Of a stretch of DNA of 49,305 nt, positions 24,216-32,332 are shown in pieces (position 1 is the first letter of the stretch; the number at the start of each line of letters is the position of its first letter). The position numbers were made by a program, and so were the translations under genes. The notes beneath the pieces are model-generated. The model was given only the letters and a program-made list of their open reading frames with translations. It did not search any database and had not been told where the DNA came from. Origin of the DNA: Clostridia bacterium (GTDB lineage: Bacteria > Bacillota > Clostridia > Christensenellales > Borkfalkiaceae); the NCBI GenBank assembly GCA_017463325.1, contig JAFTPK010000001.1, forward strand, positions 1-49,305, read 5' to 3'.

Positions 24216-24758
24216 ATGGAAAACGAAATTTACAGCGTTGAGCTTGGCGGTATGAAAGTGGATATGCCCGTTCTTCCGCTCCCCAGCGGCATCAAGATTG
24301 CTTTTTTTAATTTACACGGAAACAGCAAGCTCACCGAGCATTGCGGGAAACTGCTTGCAGAAAAATTAGCGAGCGCAGAAGTCGTCGTCACCGCCGAATC
24401 CAAGGGCTTACAGCTTGCCCATTGCGTCGCAAGAGAGCTTGGACAGGATTTTTACGCCGTGGCGAGAAAGTCTAAAAAATTGTACATGCAGGACGGGATC
24501 GAAGTGACGATCGAATCCTCCATTACAACGGGAAAGGAACAAAAGCTGTACCTTTCCAAGCACGACGCCGAACTGCTTCGCGGCAAAAAGGTAGCGATCG
24601 TTGACGACGTCGTTTCGACGGGCGCGTCGCTTGCCGGCTTGGAGGCGCTTGTGGAAAAAGCAGGCGGCATTATTTTCAAAAAGGCGTTCGTGCTTGCCGA
24701 GGGCGACGCGGCAAACCGCCCTGACGTCACCTATTTGGGCGTTATTCCCCTCTTATAA
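24216..24758 (+). CDS. Adenine-phosphoribosyltransferase-like protein
   Basis: A 180-residue type I PRTase. The PRPP-binding motif is VAIVDDVVSTGASL (about 127-140), and the middle has VVVTAESKGLQLAHCVARELG as in the Apt/PurR-like group. The hood region (YMQDGIEVTIESSITTGKEQKLYLSKHDAELL) also fits the Apt/Xpt branch. It likely salvages a purine base with PRPP, or senses PRPP. ATG at 24216 is chosen for AAGGAG 10 bases before; the ATG at 24180 lies in the promoter -10 box. Single-gene unit with its own terminator. Confidence 0.85.
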   Translation: MENEIYSVELGGMKVDMPVLPLPSGIKIAFFNLHGNSKLTEHCGKLLAEKLASAEVVVTAESKGLQLAHCVARELGQDFYAVARKSKKLYMQDGIEVTIESSITTGKEQKLYLSKHDAELLRGKKVAIVDDVVSTGASLAGLEALVEKAGGIIFKKAFVLAEGDAANRPDVTYLGVIPLL

Positions 24759-24780
24759 TTTCCACTTTATGAAAAAATTA

Positions 24781-24821
24781 CGGGTTACGGAAGAATTTTC
24801 TTGCGTAACCCGCATTTTTTT
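24781..24821 (+). terminator. Terminator of the phosphoribosyltransferase gene
   Basis: CGGGTTACG (24781-24789) pairs with CGTAACCCG (24804-24812), followed by CATTTTTTTG. Confidence 0.85.
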
Positions 24822-24833
24822 GCGCGGGAATAC

Positions 24834-24862
24834 TTGCATTTTTTTATAAGATAAGCTATAAT
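24834..24862 (+). promoter_or_regulatory. Promoter of the giant repeat protein gene
   Basis: TTGCAT (24834-24839) and TATAAT (24857-24862), spacer 17; about 70-base leader to the ATG. Confidence 0.8.
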
Positions 24863-24936
24863 GTAGATATAAAGTCGTAATTTTTACGGTCGCGCGTGGG
24901 CGCGTATAGAGTAATATTTTCCGTGAGGTAAAAACT

Positions 24937-27900
24937 ATGAGCAGAAAAACAGCTACTATTGTGAAGAAAAAAGGCGGCATTCTCGGCAAACTTGTCGCTC
25001 TGTTGCTTGGGTTCATTCTCGGCTTCGTAAGTGCGATCGGCGGGCTTGTCGGCGGCGTTTACTTCCTCGTTTCCAGCGTCAAAATTAAGGACGCCGTCAA
25101 CGGCGTTTCCTCTATGACGGGACAAAATATTGATTACACGCAGTACATAACCGAAGAATACGCCGAAAAAACGGTGCTGGGGCTGGTTGGGTCACTTGGA
25201 GAAGTCGCCCAAGAATTCAGCGCGGGCACGGGCAGCCTTGCTACCCTGGAAAAAATTTCCCCCTACGTCCGCACCGCTATTGAGCAGCTCGCCTCGCAAA
25301 CGGCAAACTATGGCGTGCCCCTCGACGTCGAAACGTTGATGGTCACTCCCTTTGGCGAGCTTGCCGCCTTTATGCAATCGACCATCAACTCGATCGAATT
25401 AGGCCCCGTAATTAAAACGGCAACGGGACAAATGTCCTCCCTTTTGATGCTTATTTGCTACGGCGAAGAGGGCGTACACTATGAAATGAATGGCGAAGAA
25501 GTGGTCATGCTCGGCGAATGTAAGCCCGTGACCGTCGGTCAGTTGACCAACGACGCTGAATTTAAAAACGTGCTCGGACGGATCACGCTTGCCTCGCTCG
25601 TGCAATCGGCGGGCAGCGTCAATCCCGACGACGCGATCATGCGCACCCTTTTGTACGGCACCAAGGGGGTCGATTACGAAATCGTAAACGGCGAAATCGT
25701 CATGCGACCGATTGCGTTTACGTACGACAGCGGCCTTGACGCTTGGGCCAACGACGAGGGTGTGCCCTACCTCAAAGACGGCGACGCTTGGGTAAACGAA
25801 GCGGGCGACCGCATCTCGGCAAACACCGTACAACCCACTTCTACGAGCGGCAACGAATACGATTACGTCGTAGCCGATAAGGACGGCAACGTCTTGTATC
25901 AACTTAAAAAGAATGACGCGCAGAGCGTGTATTTTGCTTATCTTTCGGGGATTCAGCAAACGCATCAGGGGCTTACGCTTGGGGATTTCCTCGGCGGCGA
26001 GCAGGAAATTTCGGAAATTTTCGAGGGCGTTTATTTGGGCGATCTTCTCGGCCTCGACGCTAACTCGGATAAAATCATGCTCTCCCTTGCCTACGGCGAA
26101 CAGGGCGTTGACTACGAAGTGAACGGCACCGAGATCGTGCCCATCACCACTCCCACCTCCCTCGGCGCGCTGATGGGCGGCGATATGAGCGGGATCCTTG
26201 AAAAGGTAAAGCTGTATTCTCTTCTGCAAAACGTTTCGCCCTTGGACGAAAACGCAAATCCTATGCTCGTTGCCCTTTGCTACGGCGAAGAGGGAGTACA
26301 CTATGAAATCGTAGACGGCGAGATCGAATGGAAAACGGACGAAGAAGGCAACCCTTACGCCGCCCGCTCCATTAAGGATTTGATGGACGATCCCAACGCA
26401 ATTCTCAACGAAATGACCCTTTCGGGGCTTCTCGGCATTTCGCCGCTTGACGATCCGAAGCCCAACAATATTCTCCTCATGCTCTGCTACGGCGAAGAGG
26501 GGGTACACTATGAAATCGTAGACGGCGAGATCGAATGGAAAACGGACGAAGCGACAGGCGAAAAGTACCGTCCTCGCACCATTTTCGATTTGACCGAAGA
26601 CCCGAACTCTCTGATCGACGGCATGACGCTTGGTTCACTCCTTGGCGTTTCCCCGCTCGACGACCCGAAAGCCGATCCCCTGCTGCTCGTGCTTGCGTAC
26701 GGCGAAGAGGGGGTACATTACGAGATCGTGGAAGAAAGCGGCGAAAAGAAAATCGAATGGCTGATAAACAAGGAAACGGGCGAAAAATACGCTCCGCGTA
26801 CCTTGCTTGAACTTACGCAAGACCCCAACGCGCTTTTGAACGGCGTTTCCCTTGCCGCTGCCCTTTCCGTTACCGCGGAGAGCGACGCGATTATGTTACA
26901 GCTTGCCTACGGCCCCGACAACCGCTATACGATAAGCGGCGAAACGATTGAAATGAACCCCGTCGTATACGACCTCGTAGGCGGCGTTGCCTACGACGAC
27001 AAGCAAGAAGAGGTAGGCGCGGCGACTTTCGTAAAAGAGGTTGACGGCGAACAGATCTTTGCCCTTGCAAACGGCGAATATATCCGCGGCACGGAGGAGG
27101 CGGGGTATTTCGTATACCTCACGCAAGAGGCGGCGGAAAGCGGCGACGAGGATGAGAGAGTTCTGTACAAGAAAACCACCCTTGCCGATTTGCGCGGCGA
27201 CGAGGCAACCTCTATTATTGAAAGCATTGAGCTTGGCGCGGCGCTTGGCGTAGCCATCGACTCGACGGATAAGCTGATGGTGGCGTTTGCTTACGGCTAC
27301 GAGGGCGTACATTTCGAGCTTGACGGCTCGGGCGAGCCTACTTGGAAAACCAACCCTGCCACGGGGCTTCCTTATCAGGCGCGTACGATTAAGGATATGA
27401 AGAACGCGACGGCGATCATTAACGATATCCGTTTGGAAACGGCGCTCGAAATCGGAGAAAGCTCGCCCGCGATCTTAAAAGCGATTGCGTACGACGAGGA
27501 CGGTGCCCCCCGCACGATCGGCGATTTGAAAGGCAATCCCGACGCCCTTATCAACGGTATCGAACTTTATACCATTATGACCAACGTCGATAAAGAGGAC
27601 ACCTTGATGATGTTCCTCCTGTACGGCGAAAAGGATATCCACTACTCCATTGACGCGGACGGCGTGGTGACCATGCTGCAAATGCAAATCGCGATCCTTG
27701 GCGACAAGGCGTACGACGTTTACGGAGAAGAACTCAACGCTACGGTGGAAACGGTTACGGGCGGCTATCAAGTGACGGTTGACGAAACGGTTTATTACCT
27801 CTCCGAAAGCCACCGCGTACAGAGCGGCGGCGCGGATAAAACGGTCGAGATCGGCGAACAGCAAGCACCCCTCTACTACGCGTTCTTGGACGGCGCGCTT

Positions 27901-29499
27901 ACCCTGCCCGCAAAATACGAACCCCGTACCCTCGGCGAATTTACCAACGGCGGCGAGGTGCTTGACGATTTGATGAATTCGCTCACGATCGGCTCTTTGA
28001 TAGGCAACGACGGCGATTCCAAGATCATGCAAGCGATCGGCGGGTGGAAAATGAAAGATTTGCAAAGCCAAACGAAAATCAATTCGCTCAAACTTTCGGA
28101 CGTTATGACGGTGAACGAAGGCTCCCCCAAAGTCCTGCAAGCGATCGGCGGCAAGACCATCGGCGAGTTGCAAGATTCGGATACTTTCGATAATCTTTAT
28201 ATCTATGAACTAATCGAAGTAAAAGAAGATTCGCCCACGTTCTTAAAAGCAATTCAAGGCTGGCAATTAAAGGATATGCAAAGCCAAACCGAGTTTAACA
28301 AGTTACAGCTTGGGCAAATTATTGAAATTATTGAATATCCCAAAGAGGGTGAAACCAAATCTCCTGCCATCCTTATTGCAATGAAAGACTGGAAAATCAG
28401 CGATATGCAGGATCAAGATAAATTCAACGGTTTAAAGATTGAAAGTCTAATTCCTATCGACGAAAGTTCTTCTCCTATCTTGCAAGCCATGAAGGTCAAA
28501 GGCTGGACGGTTGGAACCTTGCAAAGTCAAGACGCGATCAACGGGCTTACTCTCGAAGAGGTGCTCGGCAAAGAGAAAATTGCAGACAGTAAATTCCTCA
28601 ATACCCTCGGCGACACCAAGATCGGCAACCTTTCGGAGGCTATCGACGGTTTGAGCCTTACCAACCTGTTCGGGGAAGATATTTTCAGAACAATCAAAAT
28701 TAACGGCAAAACCTACTACGCTTATACCAACCGCGACGCGGGCGGCAAAGAAATTTTGTACCACTTGTATGAAAAGACGGAAAACGGGGAAACCAAATAT
28801 TATTTGGAAAATACCTTCCAAACGGAAATTTCCGTTGCGAAAACGCATATCCGTCAAGTACCCTTCTACAACAACGGCGGCACCATGACAAGGCTTTACT
28901 ACGCGGACGGCATTTACTATTTGGACGGCGATTTGACGCAAGACAGCGGATTTAGAAAAGGCGACGCCGAGGTAGTCATCTACCCCATGACCGCGCTCAA
29001 CCGCCTGTATGAAAAGGAAGTGACGGAAACGGTGGGCGAAGAAGAGGTGACCAAGACGAAATATTTCGCCGACGAGGCGTGCACGATTGAAAAACAGCGC
29101 GAACTGGAAGGAGCTTGGCATTACATGCTGATGGATCCCGTTTCGGGGGAAGTCGAGGACGAACCCACGATCGGCCACATGAGCGATATGATGACCAACA
29201 TGCAGGAGAATATCCGTAAGGCAACCTTGAACGAGCTGGAAGAGGACGGCATTATTCAGTTCGGCGAGGGGGAGGATAAGATCACGGAAATGAAGTTGAA
29301 AACGCATATCGTGATCGGTCAAGACCCTATTACCGGCGACGATATTGCGATTGATATCGGAACCCCCACCTCTTCCTATTACGGAAAATCTTATATCGGC
29401 GAACTTTCCGTTATGCAAATGCTCGACTATATTCGTGACATCTTCGCGGCAATCAACGACGTTGAGTCTATTCTCTCGGGGAATATACTCACTCCTTAA
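24937..29499 (+). CDS. 1520-residue membrane-anchored repeat protein, unknown function
   Basis: Not recognised. A basic N-terminus (K4, K10-12, K18) leads into one glycine-rich hydrophobic helix (about 19-47); no cleavage site or sorting motif is seen, so the other ~1470 residues probably lie outside, anchored by the N-terminus. From about 130 to 1250 the chain is built from repeats sharing a core: T-[IL]-x-[DE]-[LM], about 9 residues, a short hydrophobic turn, L-x-x-L-[LIM], then S/D-P-x-[IVL]-[ML]-x-[AL]. In the first two thirds the core is followed by an inserted segment, Y-G-E-E-G-V-H-Y-E or variants, at about 175, 240, 386, 449, 518, 587, 658, 786 and 896. In 1035-1250 the insert is absent and the core repeats every ~35-43 residues (WKMKDLQSQ, KTIGELQ, WQLKDMQSQ, WKISDMQ, WTVGTLQSQ, TKIGNLS). 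The tail (1250-1520) is Tyr-rich, then helical. Overall acidic. A single-gene unit with its own promoter and terminator. Confidence 0.9.
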   Translation: MSRKTATIVKKKGGILGKLVALLLGFILGFVSAIGGLVGGVYFLVSSVKIKDAVNGVSSMTGQNIDYTQYITEEYAEKTVLGLVGSLGEVAQEFSAGTGSLATLEKISPYVRTAIEQLASQTANYGVPLDVETLMVTPFGELAAFMQSTINSIELGPVIKTATGQMSSLLMLICYGEEGVHYEMNGEEVVMLGECKPVTVGQLTNDAEFKNVLGRITLASLVQSAGSVNPDDAIMRTLLYGTKGVDYEIVNGEIVMRPIAFTYDSGLDAWANDEGVPYLKDGDAWVNEAGDRISANTVQPTSTSGNEYDYVVADKDGNVLYQLKKNDAQSVYFAYLSGIQQTHQGLTLGDFLGGEQEISEIFEGVYLGDLLGLDANSDKIMLSLAYGEQGVDYEVNGTEIVPITTPTSLGALMGGDMSGILEKVKLYSLLQNVSPLDENANPMLVALCYGEEGVHYEIVDGEIEWKTDEEGNPYAARSIKDLMDDPNAILNEMTLSGLLGISPLDDPKPNNILLMLCYGEEGVHYEIVDGEIEWKTDEATGEKYRPRTIFDLTEDPNSLIDGMTLGSLLGVSPLDDPKADPLLLVLAYGEEGVHYEIVEESGEKKIEWLINKETGEKYAPRTLLELTQDPNALLNGVSLAAALSVTAESDAIMLQLAYGPDNRYTISGETIEMNPVVYDLVGGVAYDDKQEEVGAATFVKEVDGEQIFALANGEYIRGTEEAGYFVYLTQEAAESGDEDERVLYKKTTLADLRGDEATSIIESIELGAALGVAIDSTDKLMVAFAYGYEGVHFELDGSGEPTWKTNPATGLPYQARTIKDMKNATAIINDIRLETALEIGESSPAILKAIAYDEDGAPRTIGDLKGNPDALINGIELYTIMTNVDKEDTLMMFLLYGEKDIHYSIDADGVVTMLQMQIAILGDKAYDVYGEELNATVETVTGGYQVTVDETVYYLSESHRVQSGGADKTVEIGEQQAPLYYAFLDGALTLPAKYEPRTLGEFTNGGEVLDDLMNSLTIGSLIGNDGDSKIMQAIGGWKMKDLQSQTKINSLKLSDVMTVNEGSPKVLQAIGGKTIGELQDSDTFDNLYIYELIEVKEDSPTFLKAIQGWQLKDMQSQTEFNKLQLGQIIEIIEYPKEGETKSPAILIAMKDWKISDMQDQDKFNGLKIESLIPIDESSSPILQAMKVKGWTVGTLQSQDAINGLTLEEVLGKEKIADSKFLNTLGDTKIGNLSEAIDGLSLTNLFGEDIFRTIKINGKTYYAYTNRDAGGKEILYHLYEKTENGETKYYLENTFQTEISVAKTHIRQVPFYNNGGTMTRLYYADGIYYLDGDLTQDSGFRKGDAEVVIYPMTALNRLYEKEVTETVGEEEVTKTKYFADEACTIEKQRELEGAWHYMLMDPVSGEVEDEPTIGHMSDMMTNMQENIRKATLNELEEDGIIQFGEGEDKITEMKLKTHIVIGQDPITGDDIAIDIGTPTSSYYGKSYIGELSVMQMLDYIRDIFAAINDVESILSGNILTP
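26281..26550 (+). repeat. Near-identical 63-bp direct repeats inside the giant gene
   Basis: 26281-26343 and 26488-26550 match at 62 of 63 bases by eye, 207 bases (69 codons) apart. A more diverged third copy begins near 26698. They encode Y-G-E-E-G-V-H-Y-E-I-V-D-G-E-I-E-W-K-T-D-E and point to recent in-frame tandem duplication. Confidence 0.9.
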
Positions 29500-29509
29500 C
29501 AAAAAAGTG

Positions 29510-29542
29510 AAAGAGAGCGGAAAAATCCGCTCTTTTTCTTTG
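29510..29542 (+). terminator. Terminator of the giant gene
   Basis: AGAGCGG (29514-29520) pairs with CCGCTCT (29527-29533), with flanking A and T runs. Confidence 0.85.
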
Positions 29543-29561
29543 CAAAAGGTAGAGAAAACGG

Positions 29562-29590
29562 TTGACTATTCTTTCCAAATCGGATATAAT
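29562..29590 (+). promoter_or_regulatory. Promoter of rpsF-ssb-rpsR
   Basis: TTGACT (29562-29567), 17-base spacer, TATAAT (29585-29590). Confidence 0.9.
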
Positions 29591-29619
29591 AATACCATAC
29601 GGCTACAAAAGTAGTCGGT

Positions 29620-29660
29620 TTAACCTTGCATACCGACAGAGGTATGCCGAATAAGACCAG
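29620..29660 (+). promoter_or_regulatory. Candidate S6:S18 leader element
   Basis: The rpsF leader holds the hairpin GCATACC (29628-29634) / GGTATGC (29641-29647) with CCGA at both sides of the stem. The known S6:S18-binding leader RNA has a hairpin with an unpaired CCG that copies the 16S site. The fit here is by eye only. Confidence 0.4.
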
Positions 29661-29673
29661 GAGGTGAAAAGCA

Positions 29674-29955
29674 ATGGCTAAATACGAAATGCTCTATTTG
29701 CTGAACAACGATTCTACGGAAGAAGTAAAAGCGGCTGAAATCGCTAAATACGAAGAAATCGTTAAGAACGCAGGCGGCGCAGTAGTTTCGACGGACAAGT
29801 GGGGAACCAAGAAAACCGCTTATCCCATCAACTACAAGACGGAAGCTTATTACGTTCTTATGACGTTCGAAGCAAATGCAAACGTACTTACCGAATTGGA
29901 ACGTGTTGCCGGTATCGACAGCGAAGTTCTTAGACGCGTAATTACGAAAGCATAA
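29674..29955 (+). CDS. rpsF: 30S ribosomal protein S6
   Basis: A 93-residue S6 (MAKYEMLYLLNND, WGTKKTAYPINYKTEAYYVLMTFEA, RVAGIDSEVLRRVITKA) that binds the 16S platform with S18. AGGAGG 9 bases upstream. The length lacks any acidic tail. First of the conserved rpsF-ssb-rpsR trio. Confidence 0.98.
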   Translation: MAKYEMLYLLNNDSTEEVKAAEIAKYEEIVKNAGGAVVSTDKWGTKKTAYPINYKTEAYYVLMTFEANANVLTELERVAGIDSEVLRRVITKA

Positions 29956-29975
29956 ACGATAAGGGTGGAAAAATT

Positions 29976-30398
29976 ATGAACAAAGTATTTCTCATTGGCA
30001 ACTTGACGCGCGATCCCGAGCTTTCTGAAACGCCCAGCGGCGTTGCTATGTGTCGCTTTTCGATCGCCGTGAACCGCAACTACACTTCGAGCGACGGCGA
30101 ACGCCAGACCGATTTCTTCAACTGCACCGCTTGGCGAGGACAGGCTGAAACGATCGCTCGATACACCAAAAAAGGCAACAAGGTTGCCGTTACGGGCAGT
30201 ATTCAGCTCCGTAACTACGAGGACAATCAAGGCGTTAAACGCACCGCTGTTGACGTGATCGTTCAGGACGTTGAATTCCTGACGCCGAAGTCGGACAGTA
30301 GCGATTTTGACGGCGAAGAGGCTCCTCACGCGGCTGCCGTGCCCAAGAAGAAACCTTCTCTTCGACCCATGGACGACGACGGCGACATTCCGTTCTAA
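29976..30398 (+). CDS. ssb: Single-stranded DNA-binding protein
   Basis: A 140-residue SSB: OB fold in residues 1-108 (MNKVFLIGNLTRDPEL, FNCTAWRGQAETIARYTKKGNKVAVTG), then a short flexible linker and the acidic tip MDDDGDIPF that docks replication partners. It lies 20 bases downstream of rpsF and co-operates with RecR, RecX and the DnaX replisome encoded in the same window. Confidence 0.98.
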   Translation: MNKVFLIGNLTRDPELSETPSGVAMCRFSIAVNRNYTSSDGERQTDFFNCTAWRGQAETIARYTKKGNKVAVTGSIQLRNYEDNQGVKRTAVDVIVQDVEFLTPKSDSSDFDGEEAPHAAAVPKKKPSLRPMDDDGDIPF

Positions 30399-30436
30399 CT
30401 AAACGGAACTTAAACTAATTTAAGGAGTAAAGAAAA

Positions 30437-30685
30437 ATGGAAGAAAAGGCACCTGTTAAAAAGGTTTTCAAGAAAATGCCCCGCAAAAAGGTTTGTACTT
30501 TCTGCCAGGAAAAAATTTCTGCAATTGATTACAAGGACGTAAATCGTTTGAAGAAATTCGTTACCGAGGGCGGTAAGATCGTACCCCGCAGAATGAGCGG
30601 TACCTGTGCGGCGCACCAAAGACTTCTTGCTACCGCGATCAAGCGCGCAAGAATTGCTGCTCTTCTCCCTTTCAAAGGCGAGTAA
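30437..30685 (+). CDS. rpsR: 30S ribosomal protein S18
   Basis: An 82-residue S18 with [23 protein letters not shown] and [27 protein letters not shown]. The Cys pair C-x2-C and a further Cys are kept, as in zinc-type (C+) S18. It pairs with S6. Ribosome site AAGGAG 10 bases upstream. Last gene of the trio. Confidence 0.98.
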   Translation: MEEKAPVKKVFKKMPRKKVCTFCQEKISAIDYKDVNRLKKFVTEGGKIVPRRMSGTCAAHQRLLATAIKRARIAALLPFKGE

Positions 30686-30693
30686 TTCAAATC

Positions 30694-30731
30694 AAAAACT
30701 CCCAAAGCTCAGTCTTTGGGAGTTTTCTTTT
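30694..30731 (+). terminator. Terminator of rpsF-ssb-rpsR
   Basis: AAAACTCCCAAAG (30695-30707) pairs with CTTTGGGAGTTTT (30714-30726), followed by CTTTTG. Confidence 0.9.
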
Positions 30732-30734
30732 GCA

Positions 30735-30765
30735 AAATAAAACCGCGCATTTCGCGCGGTTTTTT
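30735..30765 (-). terminator. Terminator of the microcompartment operon
   Basis: AACCGCGC (30741-30748) pairs with GCGCGGTT (30754-30761). A and T runs on the two feet allow action in either direction; on the minus strand it comes 9 bases after the last operon gene. Confidence 0.9.
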
Positions 30766-30769
30766 CCGT

Positions 30770-31027
30770 TTACAGTAAATAGTACGGCATTTCTTCGCAG
30801 AGCTGAACGCCTTTCGTTTCTCCAAGCTTTTTCGCAGAGCATTTTTTTGCGGGAGCTTTTTTCGCCGCCGTCTTTTTTACGGGGGCTTTCGCTTTTACTT
30901 CCGTTGCCGCCACTTCTTCCTCAACGGGCGTTACCACCGCGCTGTTTTCCATATCGGGCGCCGTCGTTTTGACCTTGGAATAACCGTTGTTTTCCACTCT
31001 CTTGATTGCGTTTTTACCGATTGCCAT
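30770..31027 (-). CDS. Small lysine-rich protein paired with ParA; McdB-like candidate
   Basis: An 85-residue basic protein, not recognised. Residues 1-30 (GKNAIKRVENNGYSKVKTTA then PDMENS) look like a short ordered head. Residues ~31-70 are a low-complexity linker with repeated K-A-P-V-K-K, A-A-K-K-A-P-A-K-K units, histone-H1-like. The end is a short C-terminal motif, EEMPYYLL. AAGGAG sits 10 bases upstream inside parA, whose end overlaps this start by 14 bases, so the two are coupled. A small, disordered, charge-rich partner next to a ParA ATPase is what McdB-type adaptors look like, but no homology is claimed. Alternatives: non-specific DNA binder, or an adaptor for another ParA cargo. Confidence 0.7.
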   Translation of the reverse strand: MAIGKNAIKRVENNGYSKVKTTAPDMENSAVVTPVEEEVAATEVKAKAPVKKTAAKKAPAKKCSAKKLGETKGVQLCEEMPYYLL

Positions 31028-31805
31028 AAGCTAAAATCTCCTTTGTAAGTTTTGTGTATTCTATTGCGCTGCGGCTCGTCTTTCGATAAGCAACAACGGG
31101 CTTACTGTTGTCCTGCGACCACTCGATCGCGCTATCTACACGAATATACGTATTGAACAGTTTCGCGTCCTTTAAGTCGCTTAAAATTTCCAACGTCTGC
31201 TTGAAATATTTCTTGCGTTCGTCCGCTTTCGTCACGGCTATCCCCATCACTTTCAAAGCGGGCGCAAGCGTCTTTACCTTATGATAGAACTCGAACAGGT
31301 TTGCTAAGCCAAACAACCCCCAAGGGCTTGCCTCTACGGGAATTAAAATATAGTCGGACGCGCACATCAAATTCATCACCCACCCGCCAAGCGTCGGGGG
31401 CGCGTCAATCAGGATATAATCGTAGTACCCTCTCGCGCGGACAGGCTCTAAGCATTTCTTAAAAATAAATTCGCGTTGCCATTTGGTGAACAGGTCGAAT
31501 TCAATACTGCTCATAAGCGAAGTGGAGGGAACAAGATCAAGCCCCTTATAGCCCGTTTCCACAATAAAATCCGAAAGATCTTTTTCGTTTTTAACGGCTT
31601 CGTAAAGGTTCTTGCCGCTCTCGGAAAATTCAAGCGCTTTTTCCTCGTCAAAGTAGGACAGGGTCAAGTTCAACTGCATATCTCCGTCGATCATGAGCAC
31701 CTTTTTTCCCATTGCCGCCATGGCGCAAGCCACGTTGGAGCAGGTCGTCGTTTTGCCGCTGCCCCCTTTATTGTTCGCAAATGCAATTACTACCGTTTTA
31801 CTCAT
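31014..31805 (-). CDS. ParA/MinD-family ATPase, possible McdA-type BMC positioning protein
   Basis: A 263-residue ParA-like ATPase: deviant Walker A KGGSGKTT (about 13-20, with the signature Lys), D-G-D-M-Q-L-N in the switch I region, Walker B YILIDAPPTLGG. No N-terminal helix-turn-helix, so it is the short type used by chromosome, plasmid or cargo partition. It starts with an ATGA overlap to the EutP-type GTPase and precedes the lysine-rich gene, hence belongs to the BMC operon. No parB or parS is seen. Known McdA proteins are ParA-type ATPases that space carboxysomes and other BMCs over the nucleoid; that role is inferred here from operon membership. Confidence 0.88.
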   Translation of the reverse strand: MSKTVVIAFANNKGGSGKTTTCSNVACAMAAMGKKVLMIDGDMQLNLTLSYFDEEKALEFSESGKNLYEAVKNEKDLSDFIVETGYKGLDLVPSTSLMSSIEFDLFTKWQREFIFKKCLEPVRARGYYDYILIDAPPTLGGWVMNLMCASDYILIPVEASPWGLFGLANLFEFYHKVKTLAPALKVMGIAVTKADERKKYFKQTLEILSDLKDAKLFNTYIRVDSAIEWSQDNSKPVVAYRKTSRSAIEYTKLTKEILAYGNR

Positions 31806-32332
31806 ACCGTATCCTTTTTCTTCGGCGTTACCGCCCGTTTTTTCTTGGTTGTATTTTTGGATTTGGCTGCTTCTTCTTCCGCTTTCTTGCGCGCCGCCCT
31901 ATCCTCGTCGTCCTCTAAGTACGCCGCAAGCTCCTTAATCCCCTCGCCCGTAAACGAACTGACGGGAAAGATTTTTTTACAGCCCGCAAGCTGCAACCAA
32001 CGCCGCACCCGTTCCACGTTTGCGTCGGGTTTGTCAATCCCTGTGATAATCCCGATCGCCTCGCGATTTACCATGCTGGTAAGACAAGGCGAGAAAATGG
32101 AATACGGCTCGTTTGCGGAAAGCACCAAGCCAACGATATCCGCTTCGTACGCGTAAAGCGCTAAGGCGCCGCTCGTTTCCCTGCGTTCGGTGTACTCGCC
32201 CGGGGTGTCGATCACGGTGTCAAGGTAATTGACGTACTGCGTCTTATAATATTTAATTTCTTCCCCGCGCAAAGCCTGCGTCAGCGTGGTTTTCCCCGCC
32301 GCGACTCTGCCGAACAGCATAATCTTTTTCAT
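31802..32332 (-). CDS. eutP: EutP/PduV-type BMC-associated GTPase
   Basis: A 176-residue P-loop protein: G1 GRVAAGKTTL (8-17), G3-like DTPGEYTE, and a G4-like TGIDKPDA. PduV/EutP proteins associate with the outside of Pdu/Eut compartments and are linked to their movement or to phosphotransfer; the exact role is open. The last ~35 residues form an extra Lys/Ala/Glu tail (ARKKAEEEAAKSKNTTKKKR and on) beyond the usual family end. It overlaps the shell gene upstream by 1 base and parA downstream by 4. Confidence 0.9.
   Translation of the reverse strand: MKKIMLFGRVAAGKTTLTQALRGEEIKYYKTQYVNYLDTVIDTPGEYTERRETSGALALYAYEADIVGLVLSANEPYSIFSPCLTSMVNREAIGIITGIDKPDANVERVRRWLQLAGCKKIFPVSSFTGEGIKELAAYLEDDEDRAARKKAEEEAAKSKNTTKKKRAVTPKKKDTV

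Noticed and set aside
25399..26508. 369-residue minus-strand open frame inside the giant gene
   Set aside because: Regular repeats in it only mirror the repeats of the sense gene; no start signal.
26281..26761. CRISPR-like regular repeats
   Set aside because: The repeats are in-frame coding units of the giant protein with similar, not unique, spacers.
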